A stretch of 64,000 nucleotides of DNA from Lycorma delicatula (lineage: Eukaryota; Arthropoda; Insecta; Hemiptera; Fulgoridae), in the NCBI RefSeq assembly GCF_047948215.1, contig NC_134460.1:11861001-11925000 (forward strand), written 5' to 3'. Positions 33,641 to 44,022 of this stretch are shown in pieces. The position numbers and the translations under genes were made by a program. Under the pieces are notes generated by a model that saw nothing but the letters and a program-made list of their open reading frames with translations, ran no database searches and had not been told where the DNA came from. The stretch's first letter is position 1, and every line of letters starts with the position of its first letter.

Positions 33641-34401
33641 AATCAGAGCATGAATTACTTATCTTCTATATCACTGTCACCTGAATTTATCAGTATACTG
33701 ATTTTTAATTGAAAAATCTGTTTCTTAATTTATAATTCTTATAATATATATTTGTTTTATTTAACTCTAATAACGGTGTGTTAATAAAAACAGGTTTTGT
33801 TTTTATTAACAAATCCTGCATTCAACAGATTATAAAATTAATTACTTTTATTTGTATCATTAAAACCACGAAATAATTTGTTTTTTAATACATCATTGAT
33901 AACTATGAATATTATGTTAATATTTTAATTTAAGGGATAAATAAATAAAATATTTCAAGTAAATTTACATTATCATAACTTTAAATGAGCATCACATGTT
34001 GTAGAAAGTAAAATTGTATTCGAAGTAGATGGTAAAATTTCTTTAGAACTTTATGCTAAATAAGCAATTAGTGACATCAGTAACAGCTTTCAAATTAAGA
34101 AGTAATGTAGTTAAGATTTATATATATATATATATATATGTAAATCACTCGTTATTAAAGTTATGTAGACTATATATAAAACATTGCATTTATATGCAAC
34201 TTTACAGCCTTTTTATGCGTAAATTATGAACTATACGTACAAAGTTACAAATGTTTTCTTGATCTGTTGCTAGTTAACTTGTTGTTAAGCTAATTTAAAA
34301 TAAATAATATATATATATATTTATTTATTTAAATTATCTTAACCAAACATTTACAGTAAATAACAATTTTTAAACTAATTTAATAAGTAAGTTATATTAT
34401 T
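33641..34401. other. AT-rich non-coding stretch
   Basis: I see no gene here. It contains short TA runs near 34121-34139 and 34307-34320. Confidence 0.45.
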
Positions 34402-34411
34402 TTTATATTAT

Positions 34412-35397
34412 TTTTTTTTTTTTTTGTCTTCAGTCATTTGACTGGTTTGATGCAGCTCTCCAAGATTCCCTATCTAGTGCTAGTCGTTTCATTTCAGTAT
34501 ACCCTCTACACCCTACATCCCTAACAATTTGTTTTACATACTCCAAAAGTGGCCTGCCTACACAATTTTTCCCTTCTACCTGTCCTTCCAAAATTAAAGC
34601 GACTATTCCAGGATGCCTTAGAATGTGGCCTATAAGTCTGTCTCTTCTTTTAACTATATTTTTCCAAATGCTTCTTTCTTCATCTATTTGCCGCAATACC
34701 TCCTCATTTGTCACTTTATCCACCCATCTGATTTTTAACATTCTCCTATAGCACCACATTTTAAAAGCTTCTAACCTTTTCTTCTCAGATACTCCGATCG
34801 TCCAAGTTTCACTTCCATATAAAGCGACACTCCAAACATACAGTTTCAAAAATCTTTTCCTGACATTTAAATTAATTTTTGATGTAAACAACTTATATTT
34901 CTTACTGAAGGCTCGTTTAGCTTGTGCTATTCGGCATTTTATATCGCTCCTGCTTCGTCCATCTTTAGTAATTCTACTTCCCAAATAACAAAATTCTTCT
35001 ACCTCCATAATCTTTTCTCCTCCTATTTTCACATTCAGTGGTCCATCTTTGTTATTTCTACTACATTTCATTACTTTTGTTTTGTTCTTGATTATTTTCA
35101 CGCGATAGTTCTTGCGTAGGACTTCATCTATGCCGTTCATTGTTTCTTCTAAATCCTTTTTACTCTCGGCTAGAATTACTATATCATCAGCAAATCGTAG
35201 CATCTTTATCTTTTCACCTTGTACTGTTACTCCGAATCTAAATTGTTCTTTAACATCATTAACCGCTAGTTCCATGTAAAGATTAAAAAGTAACGGAGAT
35301 AGGGAACATCCTTGTCGGACTCCCTTTCTTATTAGGGCTTCTTTCTTATGTTCTTCAATTGCTACTGTTGCTGTTTGGTTCCTGTACATGTTAGCAG
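34412..35397 (-). pseudogene. RTE-A copy 7 (open for 319 codons)
   Basis: On the minus strand this copy begins at the MYRNQTATVAIEEH segment and is open through RQGCSLSPLLF, FADDIV, LYGSETWT and the RTE C-terminus to the family TGA. Motif A and everything upstream are missing, so no active RT can result even though no stop interrupts the rest. A 10-bp target duplication, TTTATATTAT, is at 34402-34411 and 35398-35407. It shares ATVAIEEH, KKYKLFTSK and QIVRDVGC with copy 2. Confidence 0.95.
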
Positions 35398-35407
35398 TTT
35401 ATATTAT

Positions 35408-36341
35408 AAATTGGTTTAAAAGTGTCAAATACTGCGACAATCGTTATAACAAAATGGAACTAATAAATTCAATGTAGAAGTGATGTACAAACAACTGTTT
35501 TTAGGAATACTAGTAGCTTGTGAACTTCCATAAATTTTTTTCGTTTCCATTTTTCTAATTTGTTTCTACAGTATGTATAATAAAGTTAATATTATTATAA
35601 AGCATTACGTACAAACAACATCCTTCAAGCGGACGGGCAGCTACTCTGTGAATAAGGAATAAAAATCGGTGCTCTTAAAAAGCTGTTCTTGCACTATTTT
35701 GAAACGATATATTTTAAGCAAAAAATATCGTTCCACATTCGTCATTTTGCCAAACAGCAAAGAACTTTATTATAATATTTCATTTTAAAATCGGTAAATC
35801 CGTTTAGACGTAACTTATCATAAATATGCAATAGACGAAATGACAGAATATTCTTTTTCGTTCTTCACTTTGTCAAAAAATTAAACATATTTCGAGTTTT
35901 TTTTTCAGAGCTTTCATTTATTTAGTAATCCGTCTGCCTTTTCTCTTAAAAAAAAGTTTATAATTATTCTAGATAATAATTTTTTAAAAGGTCATAAAAT
36001 TGACTGTAAAACTTTGCTTAATTTTGAAAAATTAGCTTTGCATTTCAGATGCAGATTTTAATATATTTAATACAAATACTAAATATTTAATCGTTTAATT
36101 ATATTGGGTTGTTTTAACGAATGATAAGAATAAAAAGTTTAATTAATAATAATTTTATTAAAAGTATTTTAATAATGTTAAAATACTTAAAGAGTATTTG
36201 AAACTTAATAAAGATTCTCGATAAAAAATTATCAAATTATTAGAAAACTATTTTTAATTATTAATTAAATAATAATTATAATATTATAATAATATTAATA
36301 ATTATTAATAATTATTAATTATTAATTAAAAACTATTTTTA
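35408..36341. other. AT-rich non-coding stretch
   Basis: I see no gene here. Near 36230-36340 is a dense mesh of AATTATTAATTATT units that could fold back on itself. AAAACTATTTTTAA occurs at both of its edges. Confidence 0.45.
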
Positions 36342-37514
36342 AGTATAGGGACAAGGGAAGCAATTTTAGGCCTCAGATTAATAGTAGAAGGAAGATTAAA
36401 GAAAAACAAACCAACATACTTGGCGTTTATAGACCTAGAAAAGGCTTTCGATAACGTAGATTGGAATAAAATGTTCAGCATTTTAAAAAAATTAGGGTTC
36501 AAATACAGAGATAGAAGAACAATTGCTAACATGTACAGGAACCAAACAGCAACAATAACAATTGAAGAACATAAGAAAGAAGCCCTAATAAGAAAGGGAG
36601 TCCAACAAGGATGTTCCCTATCTCCGTTACTTTTTAATCTTTACATGGAACTAGCAGTTAATGATGTTAAAGAACAATTTAGATTCGGAGTAACAGTACA
36701 AGGTGAAAAGATAAAGATGCTACGATTTGCTGATGATATAGTAATTCTAGCCGAGAGTAAAAAGGATTTAGAAGAAACAATGAACGGCATAGATGAAGTC
36801 CTACGCAAGAACTATCGCATGAAAATAAACAAGAACAAAACAAAAGTAATGAAATGTAGTAGAAATAACAAAGATGGACCACTGAATGTGAAAATAGGAG
36901 GAGAAAAGATTATGGAGGTAGAAGAATTTTGTTATTTGGGAAGTAAAATTACTAAAGATGGACGAAGCAGGAGCGATATAAAATGCCGAATAGCACAAGC
37001 TAAACGAGCCTTCAGTAAAAAATATAATTTGTTTACATCAAAAATTAATTTAAATCTCAGGAAAAGATTTTTGAAAGTGTATGTTTGGAGTGTCGCTTTA
37101 TATGGAAGTGAAACTTGGACGATCGGAGTATCTGAGAAGAAAAGATTAGAAGCTTTTGAAATGCGGTGCTATAGGAGAATGTTAAAAATCAGATGGGTGG
37201 ATAAAGTGACAAATGAAGAGGTATTGCGGCAAATAGATGAAGAAAGAAGCATTTGGAAGAATATAGTTAAAAGAAGAGACAGACTTATAGGCCACATACT
37301 AAGGCATCCTGGAATAGTCGCTTTAATATTGGAAGGACAGGTAGAAGGGAAAAATTGTGTAGGCAGGCCACGTTTGGAGTATGTAAAACAAATTGTTGGG
37401 GATGTAGGATGTAGAGGGTATACTGAAATGAAACGACTAGCACTAGATAGGGAATCTTGGAGAGCTGCATCAAACCAGTCAAATGACTGAAGACAAAAAA
37501 AAAAAAAAAAAAAA
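36342..37514 (+). pseudogene. RTE-A copy 8 (longest intact frame)
   Basis: This is the best-preserved copy. The frame is open from the truncation point (SIGTREAILGLRLIVEGRLK) through motif A (FIDLEKAFDNVDW), motif B, FADDIV and LYGSETWT to the TGA at 37488-37490. That is at least 380 codons without a lesion. Motif B reads VQQGCSLSP where other copies have VRQGC, a private change. It lacks the RT fingers and the endonuclease. There is no ATG near the 5' end (the 36420 start is TTG). The poly(A) is about 21 bases long, the longest of the plus-strand copies, consistent with a young insertion. I could not fix a target duplication because the flank is AT-repetitive. Confidence 0.95.
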
Positions 37515-38268
37515 ATTTTAATCGCTCCAAAAATATTTTTTATAGGAAAAAACTTCTTTTTTTAAATTTATATACCCACCGTCTTAATTAATTATTTAAA
37601 GCTATTACGTTAAAAAATTTTATTTATTTATTTATTCTCTTATACGCAAAAGTAATCGCGGTTATTTATTTTAAATACTACAATTAAGTGGATACAATCA
37701 ATCTTCAAAAAAATTATTGATGAAACAAAAACGTTTGGGTTATTACCTTAACATTTACAGTGATGATGGGAATACAGATCAGAAGTTAAACATCCTATTT
37801 TTTTTTAAATATTGTTTAAAATACAATTTTTTTTAATTATTTAGCCTCACAACAAGCCCGAAACTATAGCCCGGGTTATAATTGACAGTAATTTTTTCCA
37901 ATCTTTTAGGGTAACTGCTCCTAACACTATGAATGATTTAAACAAAACGTTATAAAGCGATTTTAGTAACAAAAAGTCTAAGATGATCCTAACTATTTAT
38001 TAGAAGGAATTTTTCAATTAAGATAAATCTATAAGTTAGCAGTATTTTTTTAATGCGCTAAAAGATGTTTCATAAAGAAATATAAAACAATTTTTATGAT
38101 CAATGAACCGTATCAAGAAAAATTAAACTAGGCCAACATATATATAGCGTCATAATATTCTAAAAGCATAACACTCCCTCGATACCGGGTTTAAGAATAA
38201 CTGGAGACACAAATCCGCGAACGTAAATCAAATCTGATGGCGCGTCACATCTCCCAGTTTTACTCTTA
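37515..38268. other. AT-rich non-coding stretch
   Basis: I see no gene or recognisable repeat between RTE-A copies 8 and 9. Confidence 0.45.
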
Positions 38269-38278
38269 TACGGATGAT

Positions 38279-39770
38279 TTTTTTTTTTTGTCCAGTCATT
38301 TGACTGGTTTGATGCAGCTCTCCAAGATTCCCTATCTAGTGCTAGTCGTTTCATTTCAGTATACCCTCTACATCCTACATCCCTAACAATTTGTTTTACA
38401 TATTCTAAACGTGGCCTGCCTACACAATTTTTCTATTCTACCTGTCCTTCCAATATTAAAGCGACTATTCCAGGATGCCTTAGTATGTGGCCTATAAGTC
38501 TGTTTCTTCTTTTAACTATATTTTTCCAAATGCTTCTTTCTTCATCTATTTGCCGCAATACCATTTGTCACTTTATCCACCAATCTGATTTTTAACATTC
38601 TCCTATAGCACCGCATTTCAAAAGCTTCTAATCTTTTCTTCTCAGATACTCCGATCGTCCAAGTTTCAGTTCCATATAAAGCGACACTCCAAACATACAC
38701 TTTCAAAAATCTTTTCCTGACATTTAAATTAATTTTTGATGTAAACAAAATATATTTCTTACTGAAGGCTCGTTTCGCTTGTGCTATTCGGCATTTTATA
38801 TCGCTCCTGCTTCGTCCATCTTTAGTAATTCTACTTCCCAAATAACAAAATTCTTCTATCTCCATAATCTTTTCTCTTCCTATTTTCATGTTCAGCGGTC
38901 CATCTTTGTTATTTCTACTACATTTCATTACTTTTGTTTTGTTCTTGTTTATTTTCACGCGATATTTCTTGCGTAGGACTTCATCTATGCCGTTCATTGT
39001 TTCTTCTAAATCCTTTTTACTCTCGACTAGAATTACTATATCATCAGCAAATCGTAACATCTTTATCTTTTCACCTTGTACTGTTACTCCCAATCTAAAT
39101 TGTTCTTTAATATCATTAAGTGCTAGTTCCATGTAAAGATTAAAAAGTAACGGGGATAGGGTACATCCTTGTCGGAATCCCTTTATTATTACGGCTTCTT
39201 TCTTATGTTCTTCAATTGTTATTGTTGCTGTTTGGTTCCTGTACATGTTAGCAATTGTTCTTCTATCTCTGTATTTGAACCCTAATTATTTTAAAATGCT
39301 GAATATTTTATTCCAGTCTACGTTATCGAAAGCCTTTTCTAGGTCTATAAACGCCAAGTATGTTGGTTTGTTTTTCTTTAATCTTCCTTCTACTATTAAT
39401 CTGAGGCCTAAAATGGCTTCCCTTGTCCCTATACTTTTCCTGAAACCAAATTGGTCTTCTCCTAACACTTCCTCCACTCTCCTCTCAATTCTTCTGTATA
39501 GAATTCTAGTTAAGATTTTTGATGCGTGACTAGTTAAACTAATTGTACTGTATTCATCACATTTATCTGCCCTGCTTTCTTTTGTATCATTACTATAACA
39601 CTTTTTTTGAAGTCTAACGAAATTCCCCTTTTTCATAAATATTACACACCAGTTTGTATAATCTATCAATCGCTTCCTCACCTGCACTGTGCAGTAATTC
39701 TACAGGTATTCCGTCTATTCCAGGAGCCTTTCTGCCATTTAAATCGTTTAATGCTCTCTTAAATGCTCTC
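38279..39770 (-). pseudogene. RTE-A copy 9 (long but degenerate)
   Basis: The minus strand begins near the KAPGIDGIPVELL region (about 39730) and includes LTRILYRRIERRVEEVLGED, FIDLEKAFDNVDW, FADDIV and LYGTETWT. Lesions include a 5-base loss at 38562 (GCAATACCATTTGTC), small indels at 39560-39605, and loss of three bases in the 3' terminal motif (GTCCAGTC instead of GTCTTCAGTC). Remaining frames are 39286-39687, 38542-39246 and 38160-38354. The last of these runs past the element into flanking DNA. A 10-bp target duplication, TACGGATGAT, is at 38269-38278 and 39771-39780. Confidence 0.95.
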
Positions 39771-39780
39771 TACGGATGAT

Positions 39781-41324
39781 ATCGCGCACAAAGGTTGAAT
39801 TTATTATAAGGGTGCAGTACAAATGTTCAGTCAGATATAAGTTAATAACAAATTGAAAAATTAATTAAATATTTATAATAAATAGTGACATAAAGAACAA
39901 AAAAAAAAAAAACATTGCTTAAAATTCACCGCAGTTATTAAATTACAGGTTTATTGATATAAAATTAATAACACAAAATATTATTTCGCGATAATACTTT
40001 TTAATATTTGTAAATATATGTATAATTAATTAGTTAACAGAATATAAAACAATAAATTTTAGTTAAATGTAGCTAAATATTTTTTTACTTGTCACAATGT
40101 AAATCTAATGTAAAAATAAATACACACAATAATTTATCGTTTATGTAAATGAACTATTGTTTAAAAATAGAAATTAGAGATAATAATTATTTCCCTTAAT
40201 TTTTATTATTATTATTATTATCATTAGTTTACCTTACTATTATTATCATTACCTATTCTCTAGAATAAAGTAAGGCACGCCACGCCTGTCAGGCTAAGAT
40301 TTATTTCTTCAGTTGTTATGAGATTAGAAAGAGTTTCTGTAACTCATTAAAGAAACAGAATAAAAATAATTAGAATTTTTCAAAGTCAAGTATTATTACT
40401 GTACCAGATTTACAATGTAAAACTTTTTTATCCTACTTCTTTATATATATATATATTATACACACATATGTACATACAGGTTTCAACAAATAAGGAAGCA
40501 TTATTTATGTTTTCTTTGTGCATTACTAGCCTACGAAAAGAGGATGAATTTTATGTACAAAGCCCTGTAAAGCTATATTGAGGTCATTGATTTTCATTTT
40601 AAGGGTAGAATCAAACACTTTTTCTTAGTTGTTCAAGTGCAGTTAGGAAACTAGATAAGATAACGTGGTTGCGCCTAATTAATTATTAGTGAAGCTAATC
40701 TATAAATATTTCTACGTAATTTTAAATTACTGCAGTTTTCTAGGTCGACATGTAATATTTCTTTAGTTAGGGAAAAAATGAAATAAAACATTGGCATTTT
40801 TTTCAAATTCCCCTGAATTTTTTTTGCATAATTTTCCCAAAGTGTACAAAAAAGATTAATGTTATACATAAGTTTGAGTTATTTCGGTTGCAGTTCTGGA
40901 TACAGATTGCTGTCGAAGTGACTGAATCATATTTAACCGATTAAGTTGCATAATTTTAATATTCACTAAACTTTAATAAAATAGTTAGAAACCGCGTTTG
41001 TTTTTATGAAGTCCTATCTAAATTATCCTGAATTTCCTACAATTCCAGTTCTTATACAACACTTAAATGGAAACTCTCGGTTACGATTTCGTTAAAACTT
41101 TCATTTGAAAACGAGTTCAGATTTTTCCATCGAATCTGTTGCATGAAACTTTTTACCAAAAGGTATACCAAGTAATTAAGTTGTTTCCACGTATACCCCT
41201 GTGATAACGTAGCTATCTTCAAAAATAATATTTCGTGTCAACCTTATCGTGAAAAGAGAGACTTGAAATGGTGTCGCATTGCCTTTTTTGCTACGTCGAT
41301 CGATATGTTACGTTCATCACATCC
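39781..41324. other. AT-rich non-coding stretch
   Basis: I see no gene here. It contains ATT-rich runs at 40205-40225 and a TA run at 40443-40456. The 64-codon minus-strand frame near 40675-40869 has no recognisable motif. Confidence 0.45.
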
Positions 41325-41337
41325 AAGTGACAGACAT

Positions 41338-41633
41338 TGACCCACCGGGTTGGTCTAGTGGTGAGCGCGTCTTCCCAAATCAGCTGATTTGGAAGCCGAG
41401 AGTTCCAGCGTTCAAGTCCTAGTAAAGCCAGTTATTTTTACATGGATTTGAATGCTAGATCGTGGATACCGGTGTTCTTTGTTGGTTGGGTTTCAATTAA
41501 CCACACATCTCAGGAATGGTCGAACTGAGAATGTACAAGACTACACTTCATTTACACTCATACATATCATCCTCATTCATCCTCTGAAGTATTATCTAAA
41601 CGGTAGTTACCGGAGGCTGAACAGGAAAAAAAA
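41338..41633 (+). mobile_element. SINE1 copy d with 13-bp target duplication
   Basis: This is a full-length SINE1. The head is CCCACCGGGTTGGTCTAGTG, followed by AAATCAGCTGATTTGGAAG, the B-box-like GCGTTCAAGTCC, CTAGATCGTGGATACCGGTG, CACACATCTCAGGAATGG and the tail CTCTGAAGTATTATCT to GGAGGCTGAACAGG plus poly(A). A perfect 13-bp duplication, AAGTGACAGACAT, is at 41325-41337 and 41634-41646. This copy is the best reference for the family. Confidence 0.95.
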
Positions 41634-41646
41634 AAGTGACAGACAT

Positions 41647-41807
41647 ACAGGCCAACCTCCGTGGCGCGAGTGCCAGCATCTCGGCCTTTCATCCGAAGGT
41701 CCCGGGTTCGAATCCCGGTCAGACATGGCATTTTCACATACGCTACAAATCATTCATCTCATACTCTGAAGCAATATCTAACGGTGGTCCCGGAGGTTAA
41801 AAAAAAG
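41647..41807 (+). mobile_element. SINE2 copy a
   Basis: The head differs from SINE1. CCTCCGTGGCGCGAGTGCCA gives an A-box-like segment, and a canonical B box GGGTTCGAATCCC lies in GGTCCCGGGTTCGAATCCCG. The body is short (GGCATTTTCACATACGCTAC). The tail CTCTGAAGCAATATCTAACG to CCCGGAGGTTAAAAAAA parallels the SINE1 tail. After the A-run the sequence AAGTGACATGCAGAC (41808-41822) imperfectly repeats the AAGTGACAGACATACAG before it. Confidence 0.85.
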
Positions 41808-41962
41808 AAGTGACATGCAGACTTTTACCACTTTTCATTACAGGAACTTTTTTTCTAGCGAACATCATTAATCTCAGAAAAAACAAATCTGCTTAGTGTT
41901 ACTTCTATCTTAAAACCTTTATATGCGTCACCGACACGATAATTTGAAGTAAAAAGATTCAG

Positions 41963-42582
41963 TTTTTTACTTACTTTAAATAATTGTGATCGTGAAAAAT
42001 TTCGGTACTCAGATTTCAACGAAAATATTCATTCTGATCATCCTTGAATCCTAGTTTCGGCGTGAGGACTGTATGTATGTATGTATCTCGCATAACTCAA
42101 AAACGATTAGCCGTAGAATGTTGAAATTTCGGTATAAGACTGTTGTAACATCTAGTTGTGTATCTCGCATTTTGATTGAAATCGGCTGGAACAAAAATGT
42201 CCAAAAAAGCATAAAATCCAAATTTTTTTTGGATTTTGGAGCTTTTCAATATTATATGATAAGTGGTAATTATTTTCATTGGTTCTAAAGTTTTACCCAA
42301 ATAATAATGAAATACTTCATCTTACGAGAGGAAAGTCGGTTCAAATCCGACTTCATCTCCTCTTTTTTTTTAATTTAAATATATTGATTTATTAATAATT
42401 ACTAACTCTGATTGTGAAAAAAATTTACAATAAATAATTCAATAATAAAAAAAAAATATGAAAAAATATCAGAAGTTATTAATGAAATAAAATTGTATGT
42501 ACTTTTCATTTTTTTTTAAACGTAGATAAATAATTTAATAGGCGTACAAGGAAGTCATGTGGTGTCCACATCAGATTTTTTT
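41963..42582 (-). repeat. Repeat A copy 3
   Basis: The inverted orientation begins near TTGTGATCGTGAAAAATTTC and ends with CGTACAAGGAAGT (42543-42555) and the hairpin ATGTGGTGTCCACAT (42557-42571). In between lie a T-arm-like hairpin GTCGG-TTCAAAT-CCGAC followed by TTCATCTCC and a T-run (42335-42370), and one AT-rich arm. Its 5' terminal ACTTCCTTGTACG is missing or altered. Confidence 0.8.
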
Positions 42583-43524
42583 CTTTAATGAATATCTTAA
42601 TCCCCATTAGGAGTTCCTTGGTAATTATAATTGAAGATAATGACCAAGCGTCTGACGTATAAATTTTAAAAGTTTTATAATAAACCAATGTAGTAGCTTT
42701 TGAGTGATGCGCGCGCAGGGACGATCCTAGTTATCGTTTTATTATACGTATAGATATTTCAAATTTTTATCTTTCAGTTTTGTTCTTTTAAATATTCCCT
42801 TAGCAAGAGAAATCACCCGGAAGTCTTTTCCTCCAAAAGGGTTTTGGAAATTCTGAAACTCAAAAACATTTTCTTAGAGTAATTATTGTAAATACCATGT
42901 CTAATCATTTTGATGTTATTAATCTTTTTGAGCAACTTTTAAATAACTTTGGATTACTACAAATAGCAGCATCACGCTTACCAGTCAAAATGAAAATGCA
43001 ACTAAATAAAGACTTTTAATTGTTACACAATAATCCATAAGTAGATACACAAAGGAATTAAGAAGCTAAAAATTAAAATAGATAAAAGAAAAATTGACAA
43101 ACAAAGCAGTAAATAAATACTAACAATATTCATGAAAAATTTCAAAAACATTTTTACCTACATTTTAAGTTATGTTTCTTATTTATTATTATTATTATTA
43201 TTACGGCTGTTCTTTTGTGACTTTATGTAATATTGTGCAGCATACAAAGGTTTTGTGTAACTGCTCTGTTGCACAAACAAAGCAAATAAAAATAAAAATT
43301 ATTATTATTATTATTATTATTACATGGTTTTTTTTTGAATAGTTTTGTACGTTATTTATTTCGATTTTTCCTTTTAGATTTTAATTTTTTTTTTATTTTT
43401 TTACTTTTCCAATCCGAAATTAATTATAATTAATAATGATAATTGTCGAACAGTCGAAATGCATATGTAATTTAATTTGATTTTTTGTTTTTTTTTTGTA
43501 TACACTTTTTGAGCGAATCCTGAT
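42583..43524. other. AT-rich stretch with ATT repeats
   Basis: I see no gene here. The segment 43203-43300 (CGGCTGTTCTTTTGTGACTT ... AGCAAATAAAAATAAAAA) lies between two ATT-repeat runs (43187-43202 and 43300-43321). It looks like a short LINE or mRNA 3' end retroposed with an ATT-repeat tail. Confidence 0.4.
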
Positions 43525-43539
43525 AACAAATTTAGGATT

Positions 43540-44007
43540 TTATTTGTTGTTAGTTTAACCAAAGTTAGGTATTGTTTCAGAAACCCACCGGGTTGGTCTA
43601 GTGTTGAACGCGTCTTCCCAAATCAACTGATTTCGAAGTCGAGAGTACCAGCGTTCAAATCCTTCTAAAGTCAGTTATTTTTATTTGGATTTGAATACTA
43701 GATCGTGGATACCGGTGTTCTTTGGTGGTTGGGATTCAATTAACTACACATCTCAGGAATGGTCGAACTGAGACTGTATAAGACTACAGTCTTATGTACA
43801 TAATTTACACTCATTCATATCATCCTCTGAAGTATTATCTGAACGGTAATTACCGGAGGCTAAACATGAAAAGAAAGAAGGTATTGCTTCAGAGGATGAG
43901 ATGAATGATTTGTAGCGTGTGTGAAAATGCCATACCTGACCGGGATTCGAACCCGGGACCTCTGGATGAAAGGCCGAGACGCTACCACTCGCGCCGCGGA
44001 GGCCGGC
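43540..44007 (-). mobile_element. SINE2 copy b, interrupted by SINE1 copy e
   Basis: On the minus strand the head is GCCTCCGCGGCGCGAGTGG with B box GGGTTCGAATCCC. The body matches SINE2 copy a and the tail is split by the inserted SINE1. A 15-bp target duplication, AACAAATTTAGRATT (one mismatch), is at 43525-43539 and 44008-44022. Without the inner SINE1 its length is about 155 bases, agreeing with copy a. Confidence 0.85.
43581..43878 (+). mobile_element. SINE1 copy e, nested in SINE2 copy b
   Basis: This is a full-length SINE1 (ACCCACCGGGTTGGTCTAGT ... GGAGGCTAAACATGAAAAGAA). Its 14-bp target duplication AGGTATTGYTTCAG (43567-43580 and 43879-43892, one mismatch) consists of the SINE2 tail in inverted orientation. 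The SINE1 therefore landed inside an already present SINE2. Confidence 0.9.
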
Positions 44008-44022
44008 AACAAATTTAGAATT

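Noticed and set aside
40203..40310. ATT-repeat plus CACGCCACGCCTGTCAGG as a possible insertion boundary
   Set aside because: No direct repeat or second boundary could be identified.
41655..41725. Possible functional tRNA gene (B box GGGTTCGAATCCC)
   Set aside because: The tRNA-like head lacks a complete cloverleaf with matched acceptor stem, is followed by a SINE body and poly(A), and recurs at 43900-44007; it is a SINE head.
41452..41769. 105-codon frame across SINE1 copy d and SINE2 copy a
   Set aside because: It spans two independent SINEs and a target duplication; it is not a gene.
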